Part shown: in pieces, positions 41,619-49,914 of the stretch
How positions within the stretch are numbered: the first letter of the stretch is position 1
How the letters are laid out: each line of letters opens with the position of its first letter
DNA from: JACKNG01 sp040220855
GTDB taxonomy: Bacteria; Pseudomonadota; Gammaproteobacteria; Ga0077536
DNA: 64,000 nt
Reading direction: 5' to 3'
Assembly: GCA_040220855.1 (NCBI GenBank)
Contig: JAVJVZ010000040.1
Coordinates: forward strand, 1 to 64,000
Made by a program: the position numbers and the translations under genes
The notes under the pieces: generated by a model
Databases searched by the model: none
What the model saw: the letters and a program-made list of their open reading frames with translations, nothing else
Told to the model about the DNA's origin: nothing

Positions 41619-43430
41619 TCACGCGAGGTATTGTCGCTTATCGCGGGCGTCGTCGGTGTCACGGCCCGGCGCGTGCGGCGTGATGGCCGGCAGCAGAATG
41701 ACGAAGGATGCGCCGCCCAGTTCGGCCTCATCGATAGCAACGCTGCCGCCGTGCAGTTCGACGATCTCGCGCACGATGGGAAGCCCGAGGCCGATGCCAC
41801 CGCGGCGGAAGCTGACGAACGGCTCGAACACGAGCTCGCGACGCTCGGGCGGAATGCCGGGCCCGTCGTCTTCGATACGGATGCACAGCATCGGTTCCGC
41901 GAACGCGGTAACCACCCGCACGTGGCCCCCGCCATCGAGCACCGCGATCGCGTTGGTCAGGACATTGAGCAGCACTTGAACGATCTGCTCGCGGTCACAG
42001 CGCAGCGCGGGCAACCCGGGAGCCGGCGTGAACGCGACCTCGACACCACGTTCGGCGGTCCGGGGGGCGAGCAGGTCGAGGACGTGGCGCACGATCGCAT
42101 TCACATCGTGCTCGTGCATTTCCGGGCTGCGCGGGCGTGCCGCCTCCAGCAGGCTCGTCACCAGGCCGTTGATGCGGTCGCACTCGTTGATCATGAACCC
42201 GGCCATCTCGCGCCCGGTCTCGTCGAGGCGGTCCTGGCGGCCGAGCAGTTGTGCCGAGGAGCGGATGATGCCGAGCGGCGTACGCACCTCGTGGGCGAGC
42301 ACCGCCGCCATCTCGCCGACCGCAGCGAGTTTCGAGACTCGCACCAGGTGCGCCCGCGAGCGACGCAGTTCAGCCACCGTGCTGTTGAATGCTGCACCGA
42401 GTTCGCGGACCTCATCGGTCCCCGCGATGTCCCGCATCGGGGTATCGATGTCCGCACCGATGGCGCGGGCGTAGCGGGTCAGTTCCTGCAGCGGGCGTGC
42501 GCCCCGGGCGGAGATGCGCACGGCGAGCAGCGCGGCCACCGCGACGGTTGCAGCGAGCAGGGCCAGCAGCTGCCACAACAGGCGCTGCACCGGCGCGAAC
42601 GCGGCATCCGTCGGGGTCAGCACGAGCAACGACCAGCCAAGCTTCGGCAAGCCCTTGTACGCGGTGTCGTGCGCATAGCCGAGCAGCAGTTCGCGGCGCG
42701 ATACGCTCTCGCCGTCGAGCGTGATGACCCCGTGCGCCTGGTCGTCGAGGTGCCAATCCACGACATCCAGCGCATGGCTCGCGACGCGCGGGCGCAGGCC
42801 GCTGGAGCCGGCGAGCACGCGGCCCCCGGCATCCAGCAGCAATGCTTCGCGATCGCTCTCGTTGGTACTCTCGTCGAGCAGCCGCTGGATCTCGCTCCAG
42901 TCGAGCCTTGCTACCAGCTGCCCCATGATGTCGCCGGAGTACGCATCGCGCACGTCGCTGCTGAGTGCGAGGGTCGGTGGAAGTCGATCGAGCCTCGGGC
43001 GCGCAAGGCGTACCGTGCCGTCACCAACGGCCACTTCCAGCCACGCCGGCGGCATGCTTGCGGGAGCGCCAATCGCCCCGGGGTCACTGGACGCGACGAC
43101 ACGTCCGCCTTGCACGCACTGCAGGTCCGTATACACTCCGGCGTAGGCGGTCTCGATGTCGTCGAGGAACCGCGCCAGCCGCTTGTCCACGTCGCCGACG
43201 CGGATTTCCTGCATGACGTCGAGGCGACGCCAGCCCTCTACGTTCTTGATGCGCTCGAAGAGCATGGCGTCGATCTGCGTCATGAGCGTCAGCGCCTGGG
43301 TCTCCAGGTTGAGGCGAATCTCGTCACTCAGCGCGGCGCGTGCGCGCGAATACGAAAGCGCGGTCATGAGCGCCGCGAAAGCGACGCTGAAAGCGAGCAG
43401 TGCCAGCAGGAGGGCGCGGCGGATGGTCAT
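41619..43430 (-). CDS. sensor histidine kinase with extracytoplasmic Cache-like sensor
   Basis: This 603-aa membrane kinase has one N-terminal membrane segment (RALLLALLAFSVAFAALM) and a second at about 275-295, around a large periplasmic double-Cache-like sensor. HAMP is followed by HisKA with VLAHEVRTPLGIIRSS and a complete ATPase domain (VLLNVLTNAIAVLD, EDDGPGIP, GGIGLGLPIVREI). It should phosphorylate the NtrC-type regulator that follows. The start at 43430 is MTIRRALL. It is divergent from the porin-like gene, which may encode part of the signal uptake path. Confidence 0.9.
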   Translation of the reverse strand: MTIRRALLLALLAFSVAFAALMTALSYSRARAALSDEIRLNLETQALTLMTQIDAMLFERIKNVEGWRRLDVMQEIRVGDVDKRLARFLDDIETAYAGVYTDLQCVQGGRVVASSDPGAIGAPASMPPAWLEVAVGDGTVRLARPRLDRLPPTLALSSDVRDAYSGDIMGQLVARLDWSEIQRLLDESTNESDREALLLDAGGRVLAGSSGLRPRVASHALDVVDWHLDDQAHGVITLDGESVSRRELLLGYAHDTAYKGLPKLGWSLLVLTPTDAAFAPVQRLLWQLLALLAATVAVAALLAVRISARGARPLQELTRYARAIGADIDTPMRDIAGTDEVRELGAAFNSTVAELRRSRAHLVRVSKLAAVGEMAAVLAHEVRTPLGIIRSSAQLLGRQDRLDETGREMAGFMINECDRINGLVTSLLEAARPRSPEMHEHDVNAIVRHVLDLLAPRTAERGVEVAFTPAPGLPALRCDREQIVQVLLNVLTNAIAVLDGGGHVRVVTAFAEPMLCIRIEDDGPGIPPERRELVFEPFVSFRRGGIGLGLPIVREIVELHGGSVAIDEAELGGASFVILLPAITPHAPGRDTDDARDKRQYLA

Positions 43431-43486
43431 GCCATATTGTCGCACCGACGTCACGGGAAAGAGATACGAACGCGGGAGACGCCGCC

Positions 43487-44551
43487 ATTCTGATCAGGTC
43501 CGAACGAGTCAGGCGAGCGCTGGGATTCGCGTTGTTGGGCACGTTCGTCACTGCCGCGCCTGCTCAGCAGGCGGGGTATCAGCTGGGACGCGGCTATCGC
43601 ATAGAGTCACTGGATCTGACCTTCGCGGGCTACTCGAGTGCGCGCCTGTACGAGCGAGAGGGTCGTCCGGCACGGTTTGACCTTCGCGACCTGAGCCTGT
43701 TCACCATTTGGTCACCGTCGGCACGCTGGACCGTGTTCAGCGAAATCGAAGCCGAAGACGTGTTCACGATCGATCAGCGGGGCGTGAACGCCAGTGATAC
43801 CGAGTTCGTGGTCGAGCGGCTTTACGCCGATTACGCAGTGGATGGCCGGCTGAGCCTGCGTGCCGGCCGCTACCTGACTCCGTTCGGTCGTTGGAACCAG
43901 TTGCACGCCGACCCGCTGGTCTGGACGGTTACCCGACCGCTCGTCACCTCGCTTGCCATCCCCGATCACGGTAGCGGCGTGATGGCGTACGGTAGTCTGC
44001 CGCTGGGCCGCGATACGCTCGATTACAGCGTCTATCTCGACGACAGCGCTGCACTCGACCCGGTCGACGCCGAGGCCTCCTTCGAGGAGTTCGACCTCGG
44101 CGGGCTGTCGAACAGCTTCGACCAGGCTGCCGGTGCGCAGCTGCGCTACCGTCTCCTCGACGAACGTGCCGAACTCGCGCTGTCCTGGGCGAGTTTCTCG
44201 ATCGATGGTCAGCGTGGCCACCAGCACGCGATCGGCGCCGACGGCATCGTGCATTGGGCGGGCTTCGAACTGTCCAGCGAGCTGGTCTACCGCGTCAATA
44301 CACGCGACGGCACACGCGACGACTGGGGCGGCTTCGTGCAGGCCGTCGCGCCCCTGCGCGGCGCACTTTTTGGCGTCAGCCGCGTGGAGTTCTACAGCTC
44401 GGGCCTGCTCGGCGACGATGCGGGTCGTTTCAGTGCCGGCTTTGCCTGGCGGCCGCATCGCGCACTCGTGTTCAAGCTCGAGTACCACGACGGCAGCAAT
44501 GCCCGCATCCTGCCCGACGGATGGGAATTGTCTTGCGGCGTGCTGTTCTGA
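43487..44551 (+). CDS. porin-like outer membrane beta-barrel protein, non-ATG start
   Basis: This is about 354 aa, with a signal peptide (VRRALGFALLGTFVTAAPA) and a repeating amphipathic strand pattern typical of porins (YADYAVDGRLSLRAGRYLTP; ending with aromatic Phe in SCGVLF). The family resembles carbohydrate or phosphate-selective porin-like proteins. No ATG, GTG or TTG precedes the signal peptide in frame after the kinase gene. The best start is ATT at 43487 or CTG at 43490, with CGGGAGA upstream. The next gene overlaps its end by 31 bp and encodes a small binding protein, so uptake of the same solute is likely. Confidence 0.75.
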   Translation: MLIRSERVRRALGFALLGTFVTAAPAQQAGYQLGRGYRIESLDLTFAGYSSARLYEREGRPARFDLRDLSLFTIWSPSARWTVFSEIEAEDVFTIDQRGVNASDTEFVVERLYADYAVDGRLSLRAGRYLTPFGRWNQLHADPLVWTVTRPLVTSLAIPDHGSGVMAYGSLPLGRDTLDYSVYLDDSAALDPVDAEASFEEFDLGGLSNSFDQAAGAQLRYRLLDERAELALSWASFSIDGQRGHQHAIGADGIVHWAGFELSSELVYRVNTRDGTRDDWGGFVQAVAPLRGALFGVSRVEFYSSGLLGDDAGRFSAGFAWRPHRALVFKLEYHDGSNARILPDGWELSCGVLF

Positions 44552-45030
44552 GGTCTCGCGCAGGGCCCTTGCTACTCGCGCTCCTGCTCCTCGCGGCTGC
44601 CATCGACGGCGCCGCGGGGGACGGCGCGCTCGTCGTCGTGACCCATCCGGGCGTCGCGGCGAGCGCTGCGCAAGGGCGCAACCTTGCTGACGTCTTCCGT
44701 CGCAAGCTGCTGGTCGATGCTCGTGGCAATCGGCTGGTGCCGGTCAATCTTCCGGGGCGCGATCCGCTCAGGCGAGCCTTCTCCAGCGCGGTGCTGGGGC
44801 GTCAGCCGGAAGACATGGAGAGTTACTGGAACGAGCGCTATTTCCACGGTATTTCGCCACCCCCGGTGGTCGCCTCGGTGGAGGCGGTGCTGCGCTTCGT
44901 CGCCGCCACGCCGGGAGCGGTCGGCTACGTACCAGCCTGCGCTGTCGACGGCCGCGTGGTCGTGGCCGCGGAGCTGGAGGTCGGCAACCTGCCGGCCGTC
45001 TCCTGCGCACGGCGCTCCGTCGAGCCCTGA
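44521..45030 (+). CDS. short phosphate-binding-protein-like periplasmic protein
   Basis: This 169-aa protein has a signal peptide (GPLLLALLLLAAAIDGAAG) and one PstS-like domain. VTHPGVAASAAQGRNLADVF is the phosphate-binding start, followed by NLPGRDPLRRAFSSAVLGR and GAVGYVPA. It is about half the length of true PstS proteins and lies apart from any ABC permease, so it may work as a sensor or as partner to the porin-like protein. The start at 44521 overlaps that gene. The final Cys and Val-Glu-Pro tail are unusual. Confidence 0.75.
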   Translation: MGIVLRRAVLRSRAGPLLLALLLLAAAIDGAAGDGALVVVTHPGVAASAAQGRNLADVFRRKLLVDARGNRLVPVNLPGRDPLRRAFSSAVLGRQPEDMESYWNERYFHGISPPPVVASVEAVLRFVAATPGAVGYVPACAVDGRVVVAAELEVGNLPAVSCARRSVEP

Positions 45031-45128
45031 CGAATCTTGCAGACCGTGCTTGCGTGGTCGCGATCGCCGCCGTGGCCCGGCCCCCGCGCTCTGGCCGCAA
45101 GCTGCTGTTTCTGCGCAACCTGGTGACC

Positions 45129-45144
45129 TGGCCCCGGAATTGCT
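45129..45144 (+). promoter_or_regulatory. putative sigma-54 promoter
   Basis: TGGCCCC-GGAA-TTGCT has the invariant GG and GC 12 bases apart and matches most of the TGGCACG-N4-TTGCW consensus. It is 67 bp before the signal-peptide-bearing gene at 45211. It may serve the long coupled run through mqnC, or only the first gene. Confidence 0.5.
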
Positions 45145-45210
45145 GAAGGGCTCGTGAGCGACAACTCGCGTACGCGGCGTCGCCACCCCATGAAAGCCCG
45201 GGAGCGCAAC

Positions 45211-45693
45211 ATGCATCCAGTCCAAATGCTCGCAGCCATCCTTACGCTGCTGATGGCGAGCTTGGCGCACGCCGACACGCTCGTCGCGGGCGCGGTCATC
45301 GAACCCTTCACCATTGCCGATCAGCATGGTCGCAGCGCCGCCGTGGACGACGACGTGCGCGTGATCATGTTCAGTCGCGACATGACCGCCAACAAGCTCG
45401 CCAAGAAGGCGTTCTTGGACAAGCCACAGTCCTTTCTCGACGATGCGCATGCGATGTACCTGATCGACGTCAGCGGCATGCCCGGCTTCGTCACCCGCAT
45501 GTTCGCGATTCCGAAGATGCAGAAGTACGGCTATCGGATCTTCCTCGACCGGGAGGGCAGCCTCACCGCAGCACTTCCCGCGCGAGAGGACGAGGTCACC
45601 ATCCTGACCATGAATGGTCTCGAAGTCACGTCGGTCGAATACGTCAAGGATGCGGCCGCATTGGTACAGGCGGTGGCGGCGGCGCGGCCATGA
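45211..45693 (+). CDS. periplasmic thioredoxin-fold-like protein, YtfJ-type by appearance
   Basis: This 160-aa protein has a signal peptide (MLAAILTLLMASLAHA). The mature part starts with GAVIEPFTIADQHGR, like the entry of redoxin-fold proteins, and has HAMYLIDVSGMPGFVTRMF and YGYRIFLDREGSLTAALPAR. It has no CxxC pair, so it is unlikely to be a disulfide enzyme. Related proteins are often left uncharacterised. The start at 45211 follows GGGAG; Met at 45190 would extend it by seven residues. The next frame overlaps its stop by 4 bp. Confidence 0.72.
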   Translation: MHPVQMLAAILTLLMASLAHADTLVAGAVIEPFTIADQHGRSAAVDDDVRVIMFSRDMTANKLAKKAFLDKPQSFLDDAHAMYLIDVSGMPGFVTRMFAIPKMQKYGYRIFLDREGSLTAALPAREDEVTILTMNGLEVTSVEYVKDAAALVQAVAAARP

Positions 45694-45914
45694 CCCGTCA
45701 CTACATGCGTGCAGCGCAAGCACCGCTCGAGTCAGGAGTCGTGCGTGGCCATGCCGCCGTCGATCCGACGGGCGAACCCGGGCGGCGTGGCGGCGGTTGC
45801 CGAAAGGGCAACAGGGCTCGCATGGCGGGAGTCGTCCCGCGCGTTCCGCACGCCCGCGTGCCAGCTGCTCCGGTGCGGACCTCGCCCACGGTATCGCTCG
45901 GAGGCTCGAGGTGA
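45690..45914 (+). CDS. possible small ORF coupled at both ends
   Basis: This 74-residue frame starts with ATG overlapping the upstream stop (ATGA), and its own stop TGA overlaps the GTG of the following hydrolase. Such double coupling is unlikely by chance alone. However, the predicted protein is Arg/Gly/Pro/Ala rich, lacks hydrophobic core residues and matches nothing I recognise. It may instead be an untranslated spacer with open frame due to high GC. Confidence 0.3.
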   Translation: MTRHYMRAAQAPLESGVVRGHAAVDPTGEPGRRGGGCRKGNRARMAGVVPRVPHARVPAAPVRTSPTVSLGGSR

Positions 45915-46585
45915 TCGAGGAAACGCTGGACATCGTCAGTGACGGCTTGCGTCTCGAGGGGCGGCTGGTCTATGCAGCCACGACACGTGGCCATGCCGCC
46001 GTCCTGCTCTGTCCCCCGCACCCGTTCCTTGGCGGCGACATGGACAACAACGTCGTGCGGGCGCTGGTCGATGAATTGGCCGCGTGCGGAATGATCGTGT
46101 TGCGCTTCAATTACCGCGGCATCGGCGGCAGCGAGGTCGCGCGTGATTTGCATGCGGACCAGGCGGCGTTCTGGCGCGACTCCACCTGTCCGGACTACGA
46201 AGCGGAGATTCATCGTGACTGCGCCGCCGCGTGCGCTACCCTGCGTCGCGCCTGCCCGGGCGTGCCGCTCTATCTCGTGGGCTATTCCTTCGGCTGCCTA
46301 CCGGCCCTCGCCCTGAGTCGTACGCTGCCGGTGGCGCGGCTGCTGCTGGTTGCGCCCCCGCTGGCGAAATGGACGGTCACCGAGACCGACGTCAACGTCG
46401 ACGAGCGCTCGGCGCTCTACTACGCGCCAGGAGACTTTGCCTGCCCCGAAGATCTCGCGCGCGCTCTTTTCGCACGCCTGCCGCGGGCCCACGAGCTGCG
46501 CAGTTTCGTCGACGCCGACCACTTCTTCGTCGGCCGCGAGCACGAACTCGCGCGTGCCGCCGCCGGCTTCCTGGACGCCGCATGA
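45911..46585 (+). CDS. alpha/beta hydrolase, first gene overlapping the menaquinone genes
   Basis: This 224-aa hydrolase resembles the COG2945-type group. GHAAVLLCPPHPFLGGDMDN is the family start, FNYRGIGGSE the oxyanion loop, and VGYSFGC contains the nucleophile motif G-x-S-x-G. The late His is in DADHFFVG. The ester or thioester substrate is unknown. The start is GTG at 45911 with GGAGG six bases upstream. mqnD overlaps its stop by 4 bp, so it may act on a pathway intermediate or side-product, which is inference from context. Confidence 0.82.
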   Translation: MIEETLDIVSDGLRLEGRLVYAATTRGHAAVLLCPPHPFLGGDMDNNVVRALVDELAACGMIVLRFNYRGIGGSEVARDLHADQAAFWRDSTCPDYEAEIHRDCAAACATLRRACPGVPLYLVGYSFGCLPALALSRTLPVARLLLVAPPLAKWTVTETDVNVDERSALYYAPGDFACPEDLARALFARLPRAHELRSFVDADHFFVGREHELARAAAGFLDAA

Positions 46586-47400
46586 ACCACGCGTCTCGTC
46601 TCGTCATCGGCACCACGCCGTGTCCCAACGACAGCTACCTGCTGGGCGCTGTCGCCGGCGGAGACGTGGCCCTCGACGGCATCGATATCGTTCTCGAGCT
46701 GGCCGATATCGAGACGCTCAACGAGGAGGTCCTGGCAGGGCGTGCGGACGTGGCCAAGATCTCCTGCGCGCTCTACCACGAGGTGGCCGGCGACTACGTG
46801 CTGCTCGACACCGGCGCCGCCCTCGCTCACGGTTACGGACCGGTGGTGCTGGCACGCGAACCGCTCGACGGTCTCGCGCTTGCGCGTGCGCGCGTCGTTG
46901 CTCCGGGGCGTCACACCACAGGTGCACTCCTGTTCCGCCTTTGGGCCAGGAGCTGGCGCGAACTGTCGTGGCTGCCCTACGACCGGATCATCGATGCGCT
47001 GCGTACCGGCCGGTGCGACGTCGGCGTGTGCATCCACGAGAGCCGCTTCACCTATGGCGAGGCCGGACTGCACTGCCTGGTGGACCTCGGCGAGTGGTGG
47101 CAGACGCAGCACGACCTGCCGGTGCCCCTGGGATGCTACGTGATGCATCGCCGACTCCATGCGCGGCACGGCGCGGCGGTGGAGGACCTGATGCGGCGCT
47201 CGCTCGCGAAGGCCACGCGCGGCGATCCAGCTATCGCGAGATACGTGCGCACACACGCCCAGGAGCTCGATGACGAGGTCACGCGCCGTCACATCGCGCT
47301 CTATGTCAACCGCTACACGTATTCCCTAGGCAACCGCGGACGCGCCGCGATCGCGGCGCTGGCTGGCCGTGACGCCGGGCACGGCATGGTGGTCGCGTGA
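46582..47400 (+). CDS. mqnD: 1,4-dihydroxy-6-naphthoate synthase
   Basis: This 272-aa protein is of the MqnA/MqnD (VitK2_biosynth) family. The N-terminus LVIGTTPCPNDSYLLGAVAG has the CPND motif of MqnD. VAKISCALYHEVAGDYVLLD and GRHTTGALLFRLW line the binding cleft. It makes 1,4-dihydroxy-6-naphthoate from cyclic dehypoxanthinyl futalosine. It is followed by mqnB with GTGA overlap. A second member of the same superfamily lies at 57842. Confidence 0.93.
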   Translation: MNHASRLVIGTTPCPNDSYLLGAVAGGDVALDGIDIVLELADIETLNEEVLAGRADVAKISCALYHEVAGDYVLLDTGAALAHGYGPVVLAREPLDGLALARARVVAPGRHTTGALLFRLWARSWRELSWLPYDRIIDALRTGRCDVGVCIHESRFTYGEAGLHCLVDLGEWWQTQHDLPVPLGCYVMHRRLHARHGAAVEDLMRRSLAKATRGDPAIARYVRTHAQELDDEVTRRHIALYVNRYTYSLGNRGRAAIAALAGRDAGHGMVVA

Positions 47401-48020
47401 TCCCGATCGCCGCTGCGTTGCTCTATGCGACGCCGCTGGAAGCGGCGCCCCTGCTGGCAGCCCTGGCGCACGTACCTGCCACAACCGGGCAGGAAGGGGT
47501 CTTCCTCGCCGGTGACGTCATCGTGGCTTTCAGCGGCATGGGGCTCGTGCCTGCACGCGCAATGGCCGCGCACCTTGCCGAAGAATGGGGCGTGCGGCGT
47601 ATCGTCAACGTCGGGGTCGCCGGCAGCCTGACCGACGCGCTGGCGGTCGGCAACGTGGTGCAGGTAAGTGAAACCTTCGGGCCGGACCCCGCACGCGATG
47701 GCGTACGGCTCCATGGTTTCGCCGTGGCCGAACCCGGCCTGCGTGCCGGCGCGCGCCTGCTCTCGCGCGATCTGCCGGTGTTCGACGCGGAACTGCGCAC
47801 ACGTCTGTCGGCACAAGCAGACCTCGTCGACATGGAGGGACACGCAGTGGCCGACGAGTGCGCGCGTCGTGATGTCGAGTGCCTGATCTTCAAGACCGTG
47901 AGTGACGATGCCACCGACCGTGCCACCCTGCTGGCCAATCTCGACCGTGCCAGCCGCCGCATGGCCGACTTCGTGCTCGGCCATCTTTCAACCTTCCGAT
48001 CCAGGAGCCTCGTGCCATGA
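47397..48020 (+). CDS. mqnB: futalosine hydrolase
   Basis: This 207-aa nucleosidase-fold enzyme removes hypoxanthine from futalosine. VAFSGMGLVPARAMAAHLAE and VGVAGSLTDALAVGNVVQV are the nucleoside phosphorylase-like segments, and DLVDMEGHAVADECARRDVE holds the Met-Glu substrate contacts. The start is GTG at 47397, overlapping mqnD. Finding it within the mqn run supports this role over the related 5'-methylthioadenosine nucleosidase. Confidence 0.9.
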   Translation: MIPIAAALLYATPLEAAPLLAALAHVPATTGQEGVFLAGDVIVAFSGMGLVPARAMAAHLAEEWGVRRIVNVGVAGSLTDALAVGNVVQVSETFGPDPARDGVRLHGFAVAEPGLRAGARLLSRDLPVFDAELRTRLSAQADLVDMEGHAVADECARRDVECLIFKTVSDDATDRATLLANLDRASRRMADFVLGHLSTFRSRSLVP

Positions 48021-49099
48021 ACCAAGCCGTGCTTGCCGACACCCGTGACGTCGACGATGCCGGGCTGCTCGACCGTGAAGCAGCGCTCGCCCTGTTCGCC
48101 GATCTCAATCCCGACCGCCTGTTCTCCATCGCCCGGCTGGCCAACGCCCTGCGCGAGGCGCGCCACGGTCGCCGTGCGACGTTTGTCGACAACCTCCACG
48201 TCAACCCGTCGAACATCTGCGTGCGCGCCTGCAAGTTCTGCGGGTTCGCCGCCCTGCCGGGTGAGGCGCATGCCTACGATATCCCCGAGGATGAGATCTA
48301 CCGCGACGTCGAAGCGCATGCGCCGACGGAAGTGCACATTGTTGGCGGCCTGAATCACCAGTGGAACTATCGGCGTTCGCTGGCGCTGGTCGGTGGGCTG
48401 CGCCAGCGTTTCCCGACCCACTACATCAAGAGCTTCACGGCGGTCGAGATGGACTGGTTCGCGCGCACGGCCAAGCTGCCACTCGAGGAGGTATTGCTGG
48501 CGTTCGTCGATGCCGGCATGAACGGCATGCCCGGCGGTGGCGCGGAACTGTTTTCCGAACACGTCCGCCAGCAGCATTTTCGCCACAAGCTCGGCGCCGA
48601 TGCCTGGCTCGAGGTCCACGAGCGCGCGCATGCCCTCGGTATTCCGACCAACGCCACCATGCTCTACGGCTTCGGCGAGACCCTGGCCGAACGCGTGGAG
48701 CACCTGTTCCGCCTGCGCGAGGTGCAGGAACGCACAGGGGGCTTCGTCTCGTTCATTCCGCTCGCCATGCAGTATGGCAAGGACAGCACGCGTTCAATCG
48801 CGCCATTCGAGAATCTCGCCATGGTAGCAATGGCGCGGCTGGTGCTCGACAACGTCGCGCATATCAAGGCGTACTGGCCGATGATTGGCACGGAAACGGC
48901 GGCCGCGGCGTTGTCCTGGGGCGCCGATGACCTCGACGGTACACTCGGGCTGGAGAAGATTGCGCATGCGTCCGGTGCGGCCACGCCCAAGCAGATGGCC
49001 GCCGATAACATGCGGCGGTTGATCGAGACGGCGGGCTACGAGGCCATCGAAAGGGATGGCGCCTACCGCCCGTTGAGGCGCGCGGCGGTGCCTGCATGA
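48017..49099 (+). CDS. mqnE: aminofutalosine synthase (radical SAM)
   Basis: This 360-aa radical SAM enzyme has C68-x3-C72-x2-C75 in NICVRACKFCGFAALPGE for the 4Fe-4S cluster. It joins 3-[(1-carboxyvinyl)oxy]benzoate with the adenosyl radical. EVHIVGGLNHQW and MPGGGAELFSEHVR match the MqnE/CofH-type core. It overlaps mqnB and mqnA by 4 bp on each side. The order D-B-E-A-C is complete through cyclic dehypoxanthinyl futalosine and the naphthoate. Confidence 0.94.
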   Translation: MNQAVLADTRDVDDAGLLDREAALALFADLNPDRLFSIARLANALREARHGRRATFVDNLHVNPSNICVRACKFCGFAALPGEAHAYDIPEDEIYRDVEAHAPTEVHIVGGLNHQWNYRRSLALVGGLRQRFPTHYIKSFTAVEMDWFARTAKLPLEEVLLAFVDAGMNGMPGGGAELFSEHVRQQHFRHKLGADAWLEVHERAHALGIPTNATMLYGFGETLAERVEHLFRLREVQERTGGFVSFIPLAMQYGKDSTRSIAPFENLAMVAMARLVLDNVAHIKAYWPMIGTETAAAALSWGADDLDGTLGLEKIAHASGAATPKQMAADNMRRLIETAGYEAIERDGAYRPLRRAAVPA

Positions 49100-49914
49100 G
49101 CTTACCCGCCCGCGTCCTCATCACCCCGTACCTGAACAACCGGACCTTCGTGCATCACGCGGCTCCGCCGGGCGCACGGCTCGAGTCCTGCGTGCCGCGC
49201 CTGGCGGTGCAGGAGATGCTCGACGGTGGCGCGCTCGCGGGCGTCGTTCCCGTGGGTGGATTGGCCCGCCTCGCGGGCTGCGTGGACCTGCTCGGCCGCT
49301 ACGGCATCGCCTGCCGGGGTGCCTCTCGCAGCGTACTGCTGCTGTCCCGCGAACCGTTTGCCGCGCTCGGTTCGCATACCCGACTGGCGCTGAGCGCGGA
49401 CTCCATGAGCTCGGTGCGACTGCTCTTGATGCTGCTCGCGGCACGGCCGGGCGCGTCGTGCCTGCCACGCCTGGTAGCGCCGTCAGCGCGGCCCGATGCC
49501 GAGCTGGTCATTGGCGATGTGGCCCTGCGGCGTGCCCAGCGCACCGGGTTCGCTCACGTGACCGACCTCGCCACGCAGTGGTTTCTCACCCACGGGCGAC
49601 CCATGGTCTTCGCGCGCTGGGTGATCCGCCGTGACGCCGACGCCGACGCGCGCCGTCGTCTCGAAGCCTGGCTTGCCGACTATGCGCGCGACGAGTGCGC
49701 CTTGCGCGATGTGACCGCGGCCCACGATCACGCTCGCGCCGGACTGGGCCGCAGCGCCGCCCGCGCCTACCTCGACGGCATACGCTGCGTGCTCGATGCC
49801 GACGACCTCGCCGGCCAGGCCATCTACGAGCGCGAACTCGCCCGCCACGCCTGGCTCGACGAACTGCTGGCTTCGCCGGCCCAGGTTCCTGACGCTACCG
49901 GAGCATGCTCATGA
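49096..49914 (+). CDS. mqnA: chorismate dehydratase
   Basis: This 272-aa protein is of the VitK2_biosynth family, with the start VLITPYLNNRTFVHHAAPPG like the MqnA NxxP/Y-L-N beginning. LALSADSMSSVRLLLMLLAA and DAELVIGDVALRRA are typical binding-cleft segments. It converts chorismate to 3-[(1-carboxyvinyl)oxy]benzoate, the first step. It shares ATGA overlaps with mqnE before and mqnC after. Confidence 0.9.
   Translation: MSLPARVLITPYLNNRTFVHHAAPPGARLESCVPRLAVQEMLDGGALAGVVPVGGLARLAGCVDLLGRYGIACRGASRSVLLLSREPFAALGSHTRLALSADSMSSVRLLLMLLAARPGASCLPRLVAPSARPDAELVIGDVALRRAQRTGFAHVTDLATQWFLTHGRPMVFARWVIRRDADADARRRLEAWLADYARDECALRDVTAAHDHARAGLGRSAARAYLDGIRCVLDADDLAGQAIYERELARHAWLDELLASPAQVPDATGACS

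Noticed and set aside
40122..43493. A 1123-codon open frame on the plus strand opposite the NtrC-type regulator and its kinase
   Set aside because: It mirrors two well-recognised genes on the minus strand and its residues are Arg/His/Gln/Gly-rich with no domain. Long antisense frames are common at this GC content.
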